64,000 bases of DNA. Source: CAJWOS01 sp964502005. Lineage in GTDB: Bacteria > Myxococcota_A > UBA796 > UBA2385. The DNA lies in the NCBI GenBank assembly GCA_964502005.1, contig CAZCUX010000001.1, positions 496,001 to 560,000 on the forward strand. The letters run 5' to 3'. Each line of letters starts with the position of its first letter. Position 1 is the first letter of the stretch. Positions 35,172-43,159 of this stretch are shown here, one piece after another. The notes beneath the pieces are model-generated. The model was not told the origin of the DNA. It did no database searches and worked only from the letters and a program-made list of their open reading frames with translations. Both the position numbers and the translations under genes were made by a program.

Positions 35172-38100
35172 ATGAGGTTGCTGCTCACCATCGGTGTGCT
35201 TGCCCTCGTGTGTCCTCGTGTCTCGTGGGCGGCGGAGCGCAAGATTGAGGCGCCTGCGGATGTAGATGCCGCGGAGGTTGCCGCGTTTGAGGCGGCTGCG
35301 GGGCGGTTTACGTCCCGAATGAACGAGTTCCGTGACGAGGCCCGTGCAATGGTGGCGCGTCAGGAATCGCAGGAAGCGGAACAACTTCGGAGCGCCTATG
35401 GCGCAGTGGTGGGGCAGCTCGAGCAAGACGACAAGGCTCTGCGTGACACCGCGATTCGTCGCTTTGAGGAGTTTTTGGGGCGCTATCCCGACGCTTCGCA
35501 CTCGGCGCACGTCATGTTCCGCCTTTCAGAGCTTTACTTTGAAAAGGCGGAGGATGACTATCTCAAGGCGGATGCCGCCTTTATGGCAGCCCTCGAAAAG
35601 CTCGATGAATCGGGTGAACTTGAGGACATCGCCGAGGAGCCCGTGCGCGACCTTTCGGCGTCTATCTCGTTGTATACGAAGATTATCGAGAAGTTTCCCG
35701 AATACGAGTATCTCGCGGGCTGCTACTACATGATGGGCTGGTCCCACAATGAGCCCTCTGCGTTGCAGCATGACGAACAAGTCGCGACGGAGTGGTTCCA
35801 GCGAATCATCGACGAATACCCAGACTCGGAGTTTGCGTCGCGCGCACATTACCGTATGGGTGACTACTATTTCGAGAATATGGACCTCGACCAGGCTGTT
35901 CCGCACTACGAGCGCGTCGTCGAACTCGAAGGTGTAGATTCAAAGCTATACGAAAACGGCCTGTATAAGCTCGCTTGGACGCACTACCGAAAGAACGACT
36001 ACAATCAAGCGTTGTCGTTGTTCGTCAAGTTGCTTGACTGGTCCGCGCAGGTCTACGAGCCTTCGTCGGGCAAGCCTGCCAACACCGTCAAAGAAACGAT
36101 TGAGTACGTGGCCATTTCCTTGTCCGACGTTGCGTTGGACACGGGACGCGAGCCGTTGGATGTCGCGCGAGGCTTCTTCTCTAAGGTAGGGGAGCGGGAG
36201 TACGAGCCGGCGATTTACAAACAGCTCGCCGATGTTCTTACGAAGCAGACGCACCACGACGAAGCCATCGCGATTTACGAGCACATTCAGCAACGGTGGC
36301 CGAACGACCCGGACAATCCGAAGTTTCAGCAGATTGTCGCCAGCTTGCACGTCACCAAGATTCCGCCCGACCGCGAAGCCAGCGATACGGCTATCGCGCG
36401 TCTCAACGAACTATACAATGACGAAACGCCCTGGTGGCGCGCGAATCGCAACAATCCAGATGCGTTGTCTGTTGCCCGTCGCTTCATCGAAGAGTCGTTG
36501 GTATCGGTTGCGGTCAACGCGCACTCGAAGGCGCGGGAGACGGAGAACCCCGCCGATTATTGGCGGGCGGCGGAGTTGTATGGGAACTACCTCCTCAAGT
36601 TCCCCTTTGCTTCGGACTACTACGAAATCCAGTGGTACTACGCCCAGGTCCTGCAAGCCTCGGGCAACCTCGACCTTGCGGAAAAGGAGCTTGAGCAGCT
36701 CCGCAAAGGCGGAGACCACGCCTACAAGGAAGCCTCGCTCTACCGCCTCCGTATGATTTCCGGGCAGCGTTTGCTCGAAAAGTACGAAAAGGTAGAAATT
36801 CGCCCGGAAGATGCGGTCGTCGCCAAGACGGTGACTTCGGTCGGCGGAGCGGAGCGCCCGGTGTACGAGCTGGGGCCGTACCACAAGTTGTTTGTGGAGC
36901 GCACCGATGGCGTGCTCGGCACCGATTTCAATCCGGTCCTCAAGGGGCTCCAGCGACAAATCGACGACACCAAAGACGTCGACAAGCGGGAGATTTTCGA
37001 AGGCGCCTACGACGATGTGTCGGCCTACGCCGAGGCCCTCGAGACCAATCGCTCCGCGATGGAATACCAGGTCGCGCAGGTCCTCAACGCCCATGGCTGG
37101 GTGGAAGAAGCGCGAGAGCGCCTCGTTTCGGTCATCGAGCGCTATCCGCGGACCGAAAATGCATGCTACGCCGCAGCGTTGGATGCCGACACCTACCTCG
37201 CCGAGCAGGACTTGGTTGGCTACCGCCGGAAGGTGGCCTACTACGCGTCCGCCAATCCGTGCGGAGGCGATGTCGATGCGGTGGTCGACGACAGCTACTT
37301 CCAGACGGGATTGGAGCAGGTCGACTTCAAGCTAGCGGCGACGTTGGCCGAACAAGAAAAGTTCATGGATGCGGCGGATGCGTTCGTGAAGTTCTACCAA
37401 GAATACCCCGACTCGAAATACCGGAAGCTTGCCCTCCAAAATGCGGCCAACAACTTTGAGCGGGCAGGGAAGCTCGACGACAGCATTCGAATGCTCGAAC
37501 TTTATGTCTCGCAGTACCCTGACGATGAGTTGAGCCGAAGCTTTTTGTTCCGTCTCGCCGGCGTGTATGCCCAGGCGCTCGACCTCAAACGCGCCATCGA
37601 CAGCTACGAGACCTTGTACCGAAAGACCAAGGGCACAGGGTATGTCAACTCGCCCGTGGCGTTGATGAACGCAGCCTATTTGAAGGTCGGCATTGGCGAC
37701 TTTGCGGGCGCTGCGCGCTTGTACGAGGAGTTTGGCAACAACTTCCCCGAACAATCGGACGTTGAGCGGCAGGTCTTCAAAGCGGGCGAGCAGTGGGAGC
37801 GGGTGGGACCCTCGGAAGCTTTGGGCTTCTACCGGCGCTATATCAACAAGTTCGGCGACCAAAACCCCGACCACGCAATGGAGGCGCTGTACCGAAGTGC
37901 AGTGCTCACCGAAGAACGTGGAGGCAAGCCGCGGGAAGTGGATGCGGCTTGGCAGGCGGTCAAGGAGGCGTACGTCCGCATGGCCCAGTCGGGCAAAGTG
38001 GGCGCACTTGGGCGGCATTATGCTGCACATGCCGAATACCGTGAGCTTCGTGCAGAGCTCGAAGCGTTCCGCGAAGTCAAGTTCTCGTCCAGCGACGAAA

Positions 38101-38570
38101 AGAACGGTTTGCTTATCGTTGCGAAGGCCGAAGAGATGGTCGCCATCGACCGGCGGGCAGCAGAGTTGGTCACCCGCTATGCGGACTTTGAGTACTCGTC
38201 GGCGGCTCTTTTGGTCGCAGGTGAGGCATACCTCATCTACTCGGACATTCTCTACAACGCGCCGATGCCGCGCAGTTTGGACGAGGAAGAGCAGATGTTG
38301 TACACCGAGCTCATCGACGAAAAGCGCATTCCGGTCGAAGACAAGGCCAAGGCCCGTTTGCAGCTGGTTCTCGACAATGCTGCTAAGCAAAAGCGTTGGT
38401 CCGAGTTCCAGTCGGATGCGATTCGCTTGCTGAGTGAACGATACCCTCGTGAGTTTGCGCCAGAGAAGGCGGAAATCCGCGGTGCCACGACAGCATCTGC
38501 AGTGCGCCGTGCCGGTCCCATCCCGGTGCGAGCGCCGCAAGCGCCTGAAACAAAGCAGGGGGAAAAGTGA
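35172..38570 (+). CDS. Large periplasmic TPR protein of the Agl/Glt-like machinery (GltD/AgmU-like)
   Basis: The 1132-residue protein has a Sec signal (RLLLTIGVLALVCPRVSWAA). Almost the whole length is TPR-like helical hairpins (for example RAHYRMGDYYFENMDLDQA, HHDEAIAIYEHIQQRWPND, GLEQVDFKLAATLAEQEKF, DDSIRMLELYVSQYPDDE). Length and architecture match periplasmic AgmU/GltD-type scaffold proteins of the gliding machinery. ATG 35172 has GGAGG eight bases upstream inside the previous gene. The stop codon overlaps the next start (TGATG). No catalytic motif is visible; a scaffold role is inferred from the repeats and neighbours. Confidence 0.78.
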   Translation: MRLLLTIGVLALVCPRVSWAAERKIEAPADVDAAEVAAFEAAAGRFTSRMNEFRDEARAMVARQESQEAEQLRSAYGAVVGQLEQDDKALRDTAIRRFEEFLGRYPDASHSAHVMFRLSELYFEKAEDDYLKADAAFMAALEKLDESGELEDIAEEPVRDLSASISLYTKIIEKFPEYEYLAGCYYMMGWSHNEPSALQHDEQVATEWFQRIIDEYPDSEFASRAHYRMGDYYFENMDLDQAVPHYERVVELEGVDSKLYENGLYKLAWTHYRKNDYNQALSLFVKLLDWSAQVYEPSSGKPANTVKETIEYVAISLSDVALDTGREPLDVARGFFSKVGEREYEPAIYKQLADVLTKQTHHDEAIAIYEHIQQRWPNDPDNPKFQQIVASLHVTKIPPDREASDTAIARLNELYNDETPWWRANRNNPDALSVARRFIEESLVSVAVNAHSKARETENPADYWRAAELYGNYLLKFPFASDYYEIQWYYAQVLQASGNLDLAEKELEQLRKGGDHAYKEASLYRLRMISGQRLLEKYEKVEIRPEDAVVAKTVTSVGGAERPVYELGPYHKLFVERTDGVLGTDFNPVLKGLQRQIDDTKDVDKREIFEGAYDDVSAYAEALETNRSAMEYQVAQVLNAHGWVEEARERLVSVIERYPRTENACYAAALDADTYLAEQDLVGYRRKVAYYASANPCGGDVDAVVDDSYFQTGLEQVDFKLAATLAEQEKFMDAADAFVKFYQEYPDSKYRKLALQNAANNFERAGKLDDSIRMLELYVSQYPDDELSRSFLFRLAGVYAQALDLKRAIDSYETLYRKTKGTGYVNSPVALMNAAYLKVGIGDFAGAARLYEEFGNNFPEQSDVERQVFKAGEQWERVGPSEALGFYRRYINKFGDQNPDHAMEALYRSAVLTEERGGKPREVDAAWQAVKEAYVRMAQSGKVGALGRHYAAHAEYRELRAELEAFREVKFSSSDEKNGLLIVAKAEEMVAIDRRAAELVTRYADFEYSSAALLVAGEAYLIYSDILYNAPMPRSLDEEEQMLYTELIDEKRIPVEDKAKARLQLVLDNAAKQKRWSEFQSDAIRLLSERYPREFAPEKAEIRGATTASAVRRAGPIPVRAPQAPETKQGEK

Positions 38571-40186
38571 TGCCTCGGCTTCCCCTCATTTTGATGTCGT
38601 GCTTGGCGGTCATGGCGTGTGGGCCAAAAGCGCCACCTCCGCCGCCAACCGCGGCAGTCGAGACGCCCAGCACCGCTACGGAAGCGGCGGCGCCCGCTGC
38701 ATCCAGCTGGGACCAGCGCAGGCGCGACGAACAGATGGCGACCGCGGTCAGCCTCCTGATGGCGCGCACCGCACCAGAAGCGCAGCGCGCCTTGGAGCTA
38801 TTGGGTGAGATCGGGCAAAAGGAGCCAGACCTCGCAGAAGTTCCCTACAACGAGGGGGTCGCTTGGCTCATCCTGGGCGACATCGAGCAGGCCCGCAAAC
38901 GGTTCTTGCGTGCAACCGACATCGACCCAAGCCTTGCTGAAGCGTGGCAAAATCTCGGCAGTCTTGCAGAGGAACGGGGAGAACTCGACCGCGCGCTCCA
39001 GTCGTATCGTTCGGGTCTTCGTTATGCGCCCACGCATCCGGCCCTTCAAGCAGCCGAAGTAGGAATCCTTCGCCAAGCGAAGCAATACGACGAAGCCATT
39101 CGCCGTGCGCAGACGGCCATCGCGACCGATAGCAACAACGTAGATGCCTACAATCAGTTGGGGCAGGTCTACCTGGAAACGGGAAAAGTTGAGCTTGCGC
39201 AGTTCATCTTTTTGCGGGCCATCGACTTCGTGCCGCAGGCCAACAACGACCCCCAAATCCACGCCAACTTGGCTCGCGTATACCTCGCCCAGAAGCGAAC
39301 CGGTTTCGCGCGTGCAGAGCTCCAAAAGGCGCTCGAACTCGACCCCAACCTTGTGCTCGCGCGGTTGTATGTCGCGGAAATGGCGATGGAAGACCGCGAT
39401 TACGAGACGGTTGTGTCTACGCTGGAACCCACGCTGACCATCACGGGAAAGGATCCCGCAGTTCATATGAACTTGGGCATCGGCTACCGAGGATTGGGCC
39501 GGTTGGAAGAAGCGAAGAAGAGCTACGAAAAAGCGCTGGAGCTCAATCCGAGCGACCCTTCACCCTACCTCAACCTTGCGGTGCTCGCGGGTGACCAGTT
39601 CCGCGACTATGACCTCGCACTGGCGCACCTGGAGACGTACCAACGGCAGGGGGGGAAAGAAACGGGGCGCGTGGACGAGTGGCGTGCCGATTTCGAGAAG
39701 CAGAAAAAGCGTCTTGAGGCCGAAGCGAAGCGCAAGAAGCGCAAGGAAGAGGCCGACAAGCGAAAGAAAGACGCTGCAGCTGCTGAAAAGCGTATTGCGG
39801 AGTCTCAAGGGTCGGGGGACAGCGGGGGAGGAGATTCCGCTCCTCCGCCAGCTCCGCCGCCCACAGAAGCGCCCGCTCCCGCTCCCGCAGAAGTGCCAGC
39901 ACCGCCGCCTCCGCAAGCGCCCGTGGAGGCCGCACCCCCGGCACCTCCGCCTGTGGTCGCTCCGTCGGCTGCGGCTGTTGGACAAGACTGCAAGGCGGTC
40001 GGCTCGTGTGGTGACGGTCTGGAATGCGCTCATGACGGCGTTTGTCGTTCCGCTGCGGCACCCGGCACGTTCAACGCTGGCGTTGGTTGCTTCCAAGACG
40101 ACGACTGCGCCTTTGGTTTGAGCTGCACGGGCAACGTGTGTGCGGCAGGCGGCTCGCCGGCCGCCCCCAGTCCCTGGGGCAATTAG
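38570..40186 (+). CDS. TPR lipoprotein of the Agl/Glt-like machinery (GltE/AglT-like)
   Basis: The 538-residue lipoprotein (PRLPLILMSCLAVMACGPK; lipid Cys near 18) carries about eight TPRs between residues 45 and 360 (GDIEQARKRFLRATDIDPSL; LGRLEEAKKSYEKALELNPS). A Lys/Arg/Glu helix, a polyproline stretch, and a C-terminal Cys-rich tail (CGDGLECAHDGVC, CFQDDDCAFGLSC) follow. GltE/AglT is the TPR outer-membrane lipoprotein of the gliding complex. The Pro-rich linker could reach through the cell wall or need EF-P for translation. ATG 38570 overlaps the previous stop (TGATG). The Cys-rich tail is not something I expect in GltE. Confidence 0.78.
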   Translation: MPRLPLILMSCLAVMACGPKAPPPPPTAAVETPSTATEAAAPAASSWDQRRRDEQMATAVSLLMARTAPEAQRALELLGEIGQKEPDLAEVPYNEGVAWLILGDIEQARKRFLRATDIDPSLAEAWQNLGSLAEERGELDRALQSYRSGLRYAPTHPALQAAEVGILRQAKQYDEAIRRAQTAIATDSNNVDAYNQLGQVYLETGKVELAQFIFLRAIDFVPQANNDPQIHANLARVYLAQKRTGFARAELQKALELDPNLVLARLYVAEMAMEDRDYETVVSTLEPTLTITGKDPAVHMNLGIGYRGLGRLEEAKKSYEKALELNPSDPSPYLNLAVLAGDQFRDYDLALAHLETYQRQGGKETGRVDEWRADFEKQKKRLEAEAKRKKRKEEADKRKKDAAAAEKRIAESQGSGDSGGGDSAPPPAPPPTEAPAPAPAEVPAPPPPQAPVEAAPPAPPPVVAPSAAAVGQDCKAVGSCGDGLECAHDGVCRSAAAPGTFNAGVGCFQDDDCAFGLSCTGNVCAAGGSPAAPSPWGN

Positions 40187-40307
40187 GGTTGCTAACGATT
40201 TGCTGACATTTAGGGGGAACCCTGAATGCGCTTTTGAGTCAATTGGACACGTCTCGCTCGTCACCGGGTTATGGTTCCGAGTCGGTTTGTTCCCACGGAG
40301 AGAGCAC

Positions 40308-40553
40308 ATGCGGTTGTTTTTAGTCGCACTCTTGCTTCTGGCCGTAGCGAGTGTTCTGGCTGCTCCGGCGGCCAGCGCACAGGACCGGCGTGTCCGGCTT
40401 CTTCTCGAAGAGGAGAAGATCGTGGGTAAGGTTCAAAAGCCCGAGGTGCAAATGTTCATCTCGCGCCAAAACCTGAACACGGACGCCACACTCGTGCTCC
40501 GCGAGTCGTTCGTTCCACGGATTGTTGAGAGTCTTGAGAAACGTCCGTTTTGA
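40308..40553 (+). CDS. Small secreted protein of the Agl/Glt-like cluster
   Basis: An 81-residue protein with a strong Sec signal (RLFLVALLLLAVASVLAAPA, then ASAQD). The short mature part (IVGKVQKPEVQMFISRQNLN, then FVPRIVESLEKRPF) ends without a second hydrophobic segment, so it should be free in the periplasm. ATG 40308 follows GGAGAG. Position between the TPR lipoprotein and the TolQ-like subunit suggests a machine component. I do not recognise it by name. Confidence 0.75.
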   Translation: MRLFLVALLLLAVASVLAAPAASAQDRRVRLLLEEEKIVGKVQKPEVQMFISRQNLNTDATLVLRESFVPRIVESLEKRPF

Positions 40554-40745
40554 TCGCTCTCATCGGTGTGTTCGTTACTCTATGACAACGACTTCACAGG
40601 GGCCCGGTGACACGGGTCTCACGCTTCCGGTAAGGTTCAGCCGGTCTCTCGGGCGCTACCAGGATCGGTTAGTGCGCCGGGGTTCAACCGCAGTTCGCAC
40701 CAAAGTGTCCCCGGTTTTGGGGGCCATCCCGCAGGAGGGTTGCAG

Positions 40746-41408
40746 ATGAACTTCTTCGTCGACGCGATGGACAAGGGTGGGGAGTTCATGTACCCCATCC
40801 TTCTCGCTGGTATCTTCGCTCTCGCCATTTCTTTTGAGCGCTTGTACTACGTGATGTTCCGCGCGAACATCAACGGCACTGCCTTCATGGCGCAGGTGCA
40901 GAAGCTCATCATGGCGAACAACATCGACCGCGCCATCAAGCTTTGCAACGCAGAGCCCAACGCGGCGCTTCCCCGGGTGCTCAAGGCGGGCCTTACGCGC
41001 GCCAACCGCAGCGAAGTTGAAATTCAAAATGCTGTGGATGAAGCCGTCCTCGAGGTGTTCCCCCTCATCAACAAGCGCACCGGCTACCTCCCGATGCTTG
41101 CCAACGTGGCCACCCTTACGGGCCTCCTCGGCACCATCCAGGGTCTTATCGTTGCGTTCAAGGCGGTTGCTACCGCTTCGGCCGAGTCGAAGCAGACCCT
41201 CCTCGCCGCCGGTATTTCGACCGCCATGTACACCACCGCAGGTGGTCTGGTTGTCGCAATCCCGACCCTGGTCATCCACTCCATCATCATGGCTCGTACG
41301 ACCAAGATCATGGACGACGTGGACCAGTTTGCATTGAAGACGGTCAACCTTCTGGGTGCTCGCCGCCGCGGCACGTTGAAGGACGACGGCGCTGCCGCAA
41401 ACGGCTGA
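40746..41408 (+). CDS. MotA/TolQ/ExbB-family proton channel subunit (AglR-like)
   Basis: The 220-residue membrane protein has three helices in the TolQ order: one near the N-terminus (MYPILLAGIFALAISFERLY) and two in the C-terminal part (YLPMLANVATLTGLLGTIQG and AGISTAMYTTAGGLVVAIPT). A cytoplasmic helical domain lies between the first and second. TLTGLLGT and the Thr in MYTTAGGL are typical of the family. With an ExbD-type partner it forms the proton-driven stator; AglR fills this role in gliding. ATG 40746 has GGAGG seven bases upstream. It is followed by a strong hairpin and two ExbD-like genes. Confidence 0.9.
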   Translation: MNFFVDAMDKGGEFMYPILLAGIFALAISFERLYYVMFRANINGTAFMAQVQKLIMANNIDRAIKLCNAEPNAALPRVLKAGLTRANRSEVEIQNAVDEAVLEVFPLINKRTGYLPMLANVATLTGLLGTIQGLIVAFKAVATASAESKQTLLAAGISTAMYTTAGGLVVAIPTLVIHSIIMARTTKIMDDVDQFALKTVNLLGARRRGTLKDDGAAANG

Positions 41409-41438
41409 GCGTCGGTTTGAAACTCCTGCGGTCATCCT

Positions 41439-41466
41439 TTCGGGGGGGCATCTCCGCCCCCTCGAA
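41439..41466 (+). promoter_or_regulatory. Intercistronic hairpin after the TolQ/AglR-like gene
   Basis: An 11-bp stem (ttcgggggggc with gccccctcgaa, one G-U) closes a 6-base loop in the gap between the TolQ-like and first ExbD-like genes. No T-run follows. It could stabilise upstream mRNA or partly stop transcription, which would favour more TolQ than ExbD. Confidence 0.6.
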
Positions 41467-41532
41467 GGTGATTGCAAGCGCTATCCAGGCCGCGTACGGA
41501 CCGTTGACCCACGCGGATAGGGAGCCGCCTCC

Positions 41533-42090
41533 ATGGCTGTGAAACGCAAAAGTGAAGAAGTCCCGGATTTGAATCTGACGCCGATCATGAATCTCGTCAC
41601 GATTCTGATTCCCTTCCTCATTATGGCGGCCCAGTTCGTTCAGCTGGCCGTCATCGACAGTACGCTGCCCGCCATCGGGCCGCCAACTCAGGTGGAGCCG
41701 CCCAAGCCCGACGAAAAGCCGCCGTTGCAGCTCAGCATCGCGCTGACCAGCCGTGGTCTTGTTGTCACCGGTGCGGACGGCATCATCTACCCCGATGGAA
41801 AGCCGGAGTTCGCGGAAGGTGAGGAGAAGCCTCCCACGTTCCCTTGTAAGTCCGGTGGCGAGTGCACCAACGTTGAGGACTACGATTGGGACACGCTTCG
41901 TCAGAAGCTGAACCTCATCAAGGATGAGTACCCGGAAGATGAGAACGTGATTCTCGTCCCCGATAGTCACATCCAGTACGAGATCATCGTGCGTGCAATG
42001 GACACCGCGCGAGAAGACGCCAACACCGGCACTGGCGGCGGGTCTCGCAATCTTTTCCCCTTCGTCGTCGTGGCCGGCGGCGTGATGTGA
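41533..42090 (+). CDS. ExbD/TolR-family protein with Asn at the proton-site position
   Basis: The 185-residue protein has a short cytoplasmic N-terminus, one membrane helix (LVTILIPFLIMAAQFVQLAV) and a periplasmic domain, the TolR/ExbD layout. The helix in TolR, ExbD and AglQ/AglS begins around a TPxxD motif whose Asp carries protons. Here it reads NLTPIMNLV, with Asn20 in place of Asp. The Pro is kept. It may be a non-protonating partner of the next ExbD protein. The periplasmic part has an insertion with two Cys (FPCKSGGEC). ATG 41533 with GGAGCC upstream. Confidence 0.85.
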   Translation: MAVKRKSEEVPDLNLTPIMNLVTILIPFLIMAAQFVQLAVIDSTLPAIGPPTQVEPPKPDEKPPLQLSIALTSRGLVVTGADGIIYPDGKPEFAEGEEKPPTFPCKSGGECTNVEDYDWDTLRQKLNLIKDEYPEDENVILVPDSHIQYEIIVRAMDTAREDANTGTGGGSRNLFPFVVVAGGVM

Positions 42091-42098
42091 TGACCCAA

Positions 42099-42123
42099 GC
42101 AGGCGAGGCATTTGCTCGCCTGC
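42099..42123 (+). promoter_or_regulatory. Intercistronic hairpin between the two ExbD-like genes
   Basis: A perfect 9-bp stem (gcaggcgag / ctcgcctgc) with a 7-base loop fills most of the 54-base gap and ends 21 bases before the next ATG. No T-run follows. One of three such hairpins around the two ExbD genes. Confidence 0.6.
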
Positions 42124-42144
42124 GGGCTCAATGAGGCATCCACG

Positions 42145-42672
42145 ATGGCAACAAAGAAGGCGCGTCGGCCGGCGGTCGACACCAACTTGAACATCAACTC
42201 GATGATGGACATGATGACCATCATCCTGGTGTTCCTCCTGAAGTCTTACTCGGCGTCCGACGTTTCGGTCGCACCGAGCGATGACCTCACCCTTCCGTTC
42301 TCGACGGCCCAGAAGAACCCTGAGGTCGCGGTCAACTTGATCATCGAGCGCAAGCAACTCGTCGTCGACGGCGTGCCTGTTGTTTCGCTGACCACCAAGT
42401 CTGACCAAGCAACCGGCCGGGACCTTCCGGCCATCCCCGAGGACGAAATCCAGGGGCAAAACATCAGCAAGTTGTACGACGTTTTGTACGAGAAGGCTGA
42501 ACAGGCCAAGAAGCTCGGCGAACGCTCGAACAATCCCGACCTTGCTTTCAAAGGTCGGATCTTGCTCCAGGTCGACAAGGAAATGCCGTATTCGGTGCTC
42601 CGGTCCGTCATGTACACGGCGGGTCAGGCACAGTTCGGCGAGTTCAAGTTCGTCGTCTACAAGCAAGAGTAG
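42145..42672 (+). CDS. ExbD/TolR-family protein (AglS/AglQ-like) with the proton-site Asp
   Basis: The 175-residue protein has one membrane helix that starts LNINSMMDMMTIILVFLL. Asp22 sits where the proton-carrying Asp of TolR/ExbD and AglS is found; the neighbouring Pro is absent. The periplasmic domain (DVLYEKAEQAKKLGE ... AGQAQFGEFKFVVYKQE) ends like other ExbD proteins. ATG 42145 follows GAGG. With the TolQ-like subunit and the Asn-bearing ExbD it should form a mixed stator. Confidence 0.88.
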   Translation: MATKKARRPAVDTNLNINSMMDMMTIILVFLLKSYSASDVSVAPSDDLTLPFSTAQKNPEVAVNLIIERKQLVVDGVPVVSLTTKSDQATGRDLPAIPEDEIQGQNISKLYDVLYEKAEQAKKLGERSNNPDLAFKGRILLQVDKEMPYSVLRSVMYTAGQAQFGEFKFVVYKQE

Positions 42673-42690
42673 CTCGGCATACCCCTCCCG

Positions 42691-42719
42691 CTCGCTGTAC
42701 CCCAGCTGGGGACGGCGAG
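42691..42719 (+). promoter_or_regulatory. Hairpin after the second ExbD-like gene
   Basis: ctcgctgtacccc pairs with ggggacggcgag around loop agct (one bulged A, one G-U). No T-run follows. A further 7-bp inverted repeat (gggtgcg/cgcaccc, 42829-42849) lies downstream. Between 42720 and 42958 I see no gene. Confidence 0.5.
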
Positions 42720-42958
42720 TGAGGAAGGGGGCATGTCCGGCGGGGGCTTTGTGAAGAGTGCCACGTCGTAAGGTGGTGCGCTTCGGTTCGAGAGCCCTGT
42801 TGCTGAGACCTTTCTTTACGTTATCGCGGGGTGCGTGTCGTTCGCACCCTGGGTACTGAAGTGTGGGAATCAGCTGAGTTTCTCGCTCCTTACGTATGGC
42901 CCCGGTGGAACTTGCGATGCGAGCTACACCGGGTCTATCTTTAGGAGGGTCGCGTTCA

Positions 42959-43159
42959 ATGGTCGATGCAATCGCTGCCGCTCGCCTTTTTTTGGGGCAA
43001 TCGTCACTTTTTTTGCGTTGGACGAAAGGTTCGCGAACCGATTCCGATTCTGAGGGTCATACCTTCTTGCGACGATACGGGTTGTGTGGCGGCGGTGCTG
43101 CCACCCCGGCTCCCCTCGGTGACACCTTCTTAGGGCAGAGGAAGCGCTTCAATGTCTGA
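42959..43159 (+). CDS. Candidate 66-residue protein overlapping the start of the GltG-like gene
   Basis: ATG 42959 has a near-perfect ribosome site (AGGAGGG, nine bases away). The frame runs to a stop that overlaps the GltG-like start by eight bases, the coupling layout common in this window. The product (MVDAIAAARLFLGQSSLFL..., then a basic, Ser/Asp-rich middle and GLCGGGAATPAPLGDTF) is not like any family I know and has no clear signal peptide. It may be a leader peptide for coupling rather than a functional protein. Confidence 0.4.
   Translation: MVDAIAAARLFLGQSSLFLRWTKGSRTDSDSEGHTFLRRYGLCGGGAATPAPLGDTFLGQRKRFNV

Noticed and set aside
37332..38540. Long minus-strand frame inside the large TPR gene
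   Set aside because: Shadow of a clear TPR protein; no start context.
41344..42666. 440-residue minus-strand frame across the ExbD genes
   Set aside because: Shadow; the plus strand has clear membrane proteins and ribosome sites.
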